Shown here in pieces: positions 62,134 to 64,000 of a DNA stretch of 64,000 nucleotides. The translations under genes and the position numbers were made by a program. Origin of the DNA: Corynebacterium marambiense (GTDB lineage: Bacteria; Actinomycetota; Actinomycetes; Mycobacteriales; Mycobacteriaceae). The stretch is from positions 248,001 to 312,000 of the forward strand of contig NZ_JAEIOT010000005.1 in assembly GCF_016342275.1 (NCBI RefSeq), read 5' to 3'. A model generated the notes under the pieces. That model was not told the DNA's origin, ran no database searches, and worked only from the letters and a program-made list of their open reading frames with translations. Within the stretch, counting starts at the first letter, position 1. Every line of letters begins with the position of its first letter.

Positions 62134-64000
62134 ATGAAACACCTCATTAACATCGACAACGGTGGAACACTGACCGATGTCTGCGTGTGGGACGGGGATC
62201 AGTTTTCGTTCACGAAGACACTCACCACACCCTTCGATCTCTCAGAATGCCTGTTCGAGGGGATCGCCAAAGCGTCCGCGAACCTGTACGACGAGCGCGA
62301 TCTCATCCGGCTGCTCCACGAGGCGGATCACATCCGCTACTCCACGACACAGGGAACCAATGCCCTCGTCGAACGGAAGGGACCATCCATTGGGTTGCTC
62401 GTCGAAGACCCCTCAGTGATTGACGCCATGCAGTCGGACGACGACCACTCCACACTCTTCGCCGATCTGATCGGCAACCGGGTCGAGACCTTTGACCTTT
62501 CTGATGACGAGCTAGAGTTCAGCCTTGTTCAGACCGTCAACAAGCTCACCACCGACGGCGCCGCACGGCTCGTCGTTGTTGGACGCGACGCGGAGTCGGA
62601 GCGGACCGTCAGGAATCTGCTCCTCCGCAACTTCCCGCGTCAGCTGCTCGGTTCCGTACCGGTTCTCTGCAGCTGGGAGTTCGTCAAAGATGCGAATGAC
62701 GCCCGCCGTGGCTGGTCATCCGTGGTCAACACATTCCTCCACCCCGTCATGGAACGGTTCCTCTACCAGGCCCAGTCCCGCCTCCGGGAGAACAAGGTGA
62801 CGAACCCGCTCCTCGTCTATCGGAACGACGGAGCATCGTCGCGGGTGTCGAAGTCAGTCGCCCTGAGAACCTACTCCTCCGGACCCCGGGGAGGTCTGGA
62901 AGGGACGGCGGCACTCGCCCGGAGCTACAACCTCGCGCACGTCCTGATGATGGACGTCGGCGGAACCACCACCGACGTCGGCGTCGTCGACAGGTGCACC
63001 ATCGACACACAGCGTCGTGGCCGCGTCGGCGAGGCGACGATCTCATTCCCGATGTCGAGCGTGCACAGCTCCGGTGTCGGAGGCAGCTCGATCATCAGCG
63101 TCCGCGACGGGAGGATCGTCGTCGGCCCGCGTTCCGTCGGTGCCGCCCCCGGCCCCGCCTGTTTCGGTCTCGGTGGCAAGGACGCCACGATCACCGACGT
63201 GAAGGTGCTGCTCGGAATCCTCGATCCCGAAACCTATCTCAACGGACAAATGCACCTCGATGCTGCCCGAAGTCGCGCGGTCATCACCTCGACGATCGCG
63301 GAACCGCTCGGCATCAGTCTCGAAGAAGCCCTGATCCGGATGGAGGACGCGTACCTCGACACGATGGCGGAAACGTTCCGCGATCTGGTGCAGGAAGACA
63401 CGACTCTCGCCGCGTTCGGCGGAGCAGGCCCGATGAGCGCCTGCGGCGCCGCCGAGAAGGCTGGTGTCAAACGTGTGCTGATACCGCGTATGGCCGCCGT
63501 GTTCTCCGCGTTCGGCATCTCCTTCTCCGACATCGGGAAGACCTACGAGAGCAGCATCTCCGAGAACACTCGCGACAGTCTGCAGCGGAACTACGACGAC
63601 CTGCTGCACCGCGCTGAGCGCGACATGTTCCAGGAGGGATACGCCCTCGACGAATGCCAGATGAAATGGACCATCGAGGAGCACGACGCGAACGGCGAGG
63701 TCCTCGCGAGCCGCGACTACGAGAACGGTGAAGAGGTCGCCGACTCCGGTCATAACCTTATGCTCTGCCTCGATGTGAAGAAGGTGCTCCCGCACGCCGA
63801 TCTCGCGGCCAACGACAGCGTGGACACCTCAGAGGCGACCTCGACCGGTACTCGAACCGTCCGCGTCAGCCCCGATGAAACCCAGGATCTACCGGTCTAC
63901 GTACTCGAGGACCAGATCCCCGGGGCGACAGCAGCCGGACCGGCGATTCTCGAGGGCCCGTTCTTCACGGCACGAGTGACCCCGGGCTGGACGTTCACCG
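62134..64000 (+). CDS. Hydantoinase/oxoprolinase (HyuA) family protein, C-terminus outside window
   Basis: 622 codons visible, open to the right edge. ATG 62134 follows GAGGAGGA. The N-terminal Hydant_A_N motif is INIDNGGTLTDVCVWDG and the second ASKHA-type ATP motif is MMDVGGTTTDVGVVD near residue 275; then SSGVGGSSIISVRDGRIVVGP and AFGGAGPMSACGAAEKAGV. Members are ATP-dependent hydantoinase/5-oxoprolinase subunits or acetone carboxylase beta subunits, usually followed by a HyuB/alpha subunit gene, which would be beyond the window. Divergent residues in the first loop (NGGTLTD rather than GGTFTD) make the substrate unclear. Confidence 0.85.
   Translation, partial: MKHLINIDNGGTLTDVCVWDGDQFSFTKTLTTPFDLSECLFEGIAKASANLYDERDLIRLLHEADHIRYSTTQGTNALVERKGPSIGLLVEDPSVIDAMQSDDDHSTLFADLIGNRVETFDLSDDELEFSLVQTVNKLTTDGAARLVVVGRDAESERTVRNLLLRNFPRQLLGSVPVLCSWEFVKDANDARRGWSSVVNTFLHPVMERFLYQAQSRLRENKVTNPLLVYRNDGASSRVSKSVALRTYSSGPRGGLEGTAALARSYNLAHVLMMDVGGTTTDVGVVDRCTIDTQRRGRVGEATISFPMSSVHSSGVGGSSIISVRDGRIVVGPRSVGAAPGPACFGLGGKDATITDVKVLLGILDPETYLNGQMHLDAARSRAVITSTIAEPLGISLEEALIRMEDAYLDTMAETFRDLVQEDTTLAAFGGAGPMSACGAAEKAGVKRVLIPRMAAVFSAFGISFSDIGKTYESSISENTRDSLQRNYDDLLHRAERDMFQEGYALDECQMKWTIEEHDANGEVLASRDYENGEEVADSGHNLMLCLDVKKVLPHADLAANDSVDTSEATSTGTRTVRVSPDETQDLPVYVLEDQIPGATAAGPAILEGPFFTARVTPGWTFT

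Noticed and set aside
1..64000. tRNA, rRNA or CRISPR elements
   Set aside because: No cloverleaf-like CCA ends, rRNA segments or regularly spaced repeats were recognised on reading both strands. A covariance-model search (tRNAscan, Rfam) was not possible and would settle this.

Overview
The window is a high-GC actinobacterial chromosome segment, almost certainly from the genus Corynebacterium. The main evidence is a mycothiol gene (mshB), a fused E2-E1 2-oxoglutarate dehydrogenase (OdhA/Kgd type), lpqW, gpgS, a DUF3117 protein, a sigE/anti-sigma/tatB cluster, and a dapD-aroP-dapD2-dapE arrangement. From typA (12968) to odhA (46910) the order follows the Mycobacterium tuberculosis Rv1165-Rv1248c backbone in condensed form: typA, lpqW, mshB, membrane protein, fdxC, aminotransferase, dapD/dapE, LOG, folP2, gpgS, DivIVA-like, DUF3117, glgM/glgC, O-methyltransferase, sigE, anti-sigma, tatB, mrp, DUF1003, MgtE-N/CBS, corA, odhA. 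I saw no rRNA, tRNA, CRISPR array or intact insertion sequence.

Layout. (1) 1-6608: end of a P-loop kinase, a Nudix hydrolase, then a dipeptide/oligopeptide ABC importer operon (lipoprotein, two permeases, fused double ATPase). (2) 6549-9230: an accessory scar. The 3' end of the ATPase gene, its terminator and the first bases of the next gene occur twice as a diverged direct repeat. Between the copies lie a broken formate/nitrite-transporter fragment, about 0.75 kb with no intact gene, and an AT-richer stretch carrying two orphan membrane proteins. (3) 9230-12545: secreted trypsin-like protease, FNT-family channel, DUF402 protein and a secreted protein, all on the minus strand. (4) 12968-21410: typA, lpqW, mshB, fdxC, dapC, an RluA-type pseudouridine synthase and a GtrA protein. 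(5) 21411-29471: an XRE regulator/membrane protein pair, two APC permeases of identical length, GNAT, dapD, dapD2 and dapE. The order suggests a tandem duplication of a dapD-permease cassette. (6) 29597-33790: LOG protein, FolP2-like, GpgS, a small DivIVA-like protein, DUF3117 and an RlmA-like methyltransferase. (7) 33845-38114: a GH32-fold protein that has lost its catalytic acids, then divergent glgM and glgC (glycogen/maltosyl-phosphate metabolism). (8) 38238-46804: stress and envelope genes (O-methyltransferase, sigE/anti-sigma/tatB, mrp, DUF1003, MgtE-N/CBS, corA, lipoprotein). (9) 46910-55748: odhA, a fused heterodimer-like ABC exporter, EcsC. (10) 56070-61494: carboxylesterase, FhuF-type reductase, an acidic protein, a basic protein, an MFS transporter. 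(11) 61495-64000: a long AT-rich intergenic region with a GlxR/CRP-like site and an inverted repeat, then a hydantoinase/oxoprolinase gene that runs off the right edge.

The genes serve peptide uptake, lysine/peptidoglycan precursor synthesis (dapC, dapD, dapE), mycothiol, PIM/LAM and glucosylglycerate/glycogen metabolism, the envelope-stress sigma factor, Mg2+ transport and the TCA cycle. Many starts sit 6-8 nt downstream of a TANNNT hexamer with no Shine-Dalgarno sequence, which fits leaderless transcription. Functions and start sites were inferred by reading the sequence; no database search was possible.
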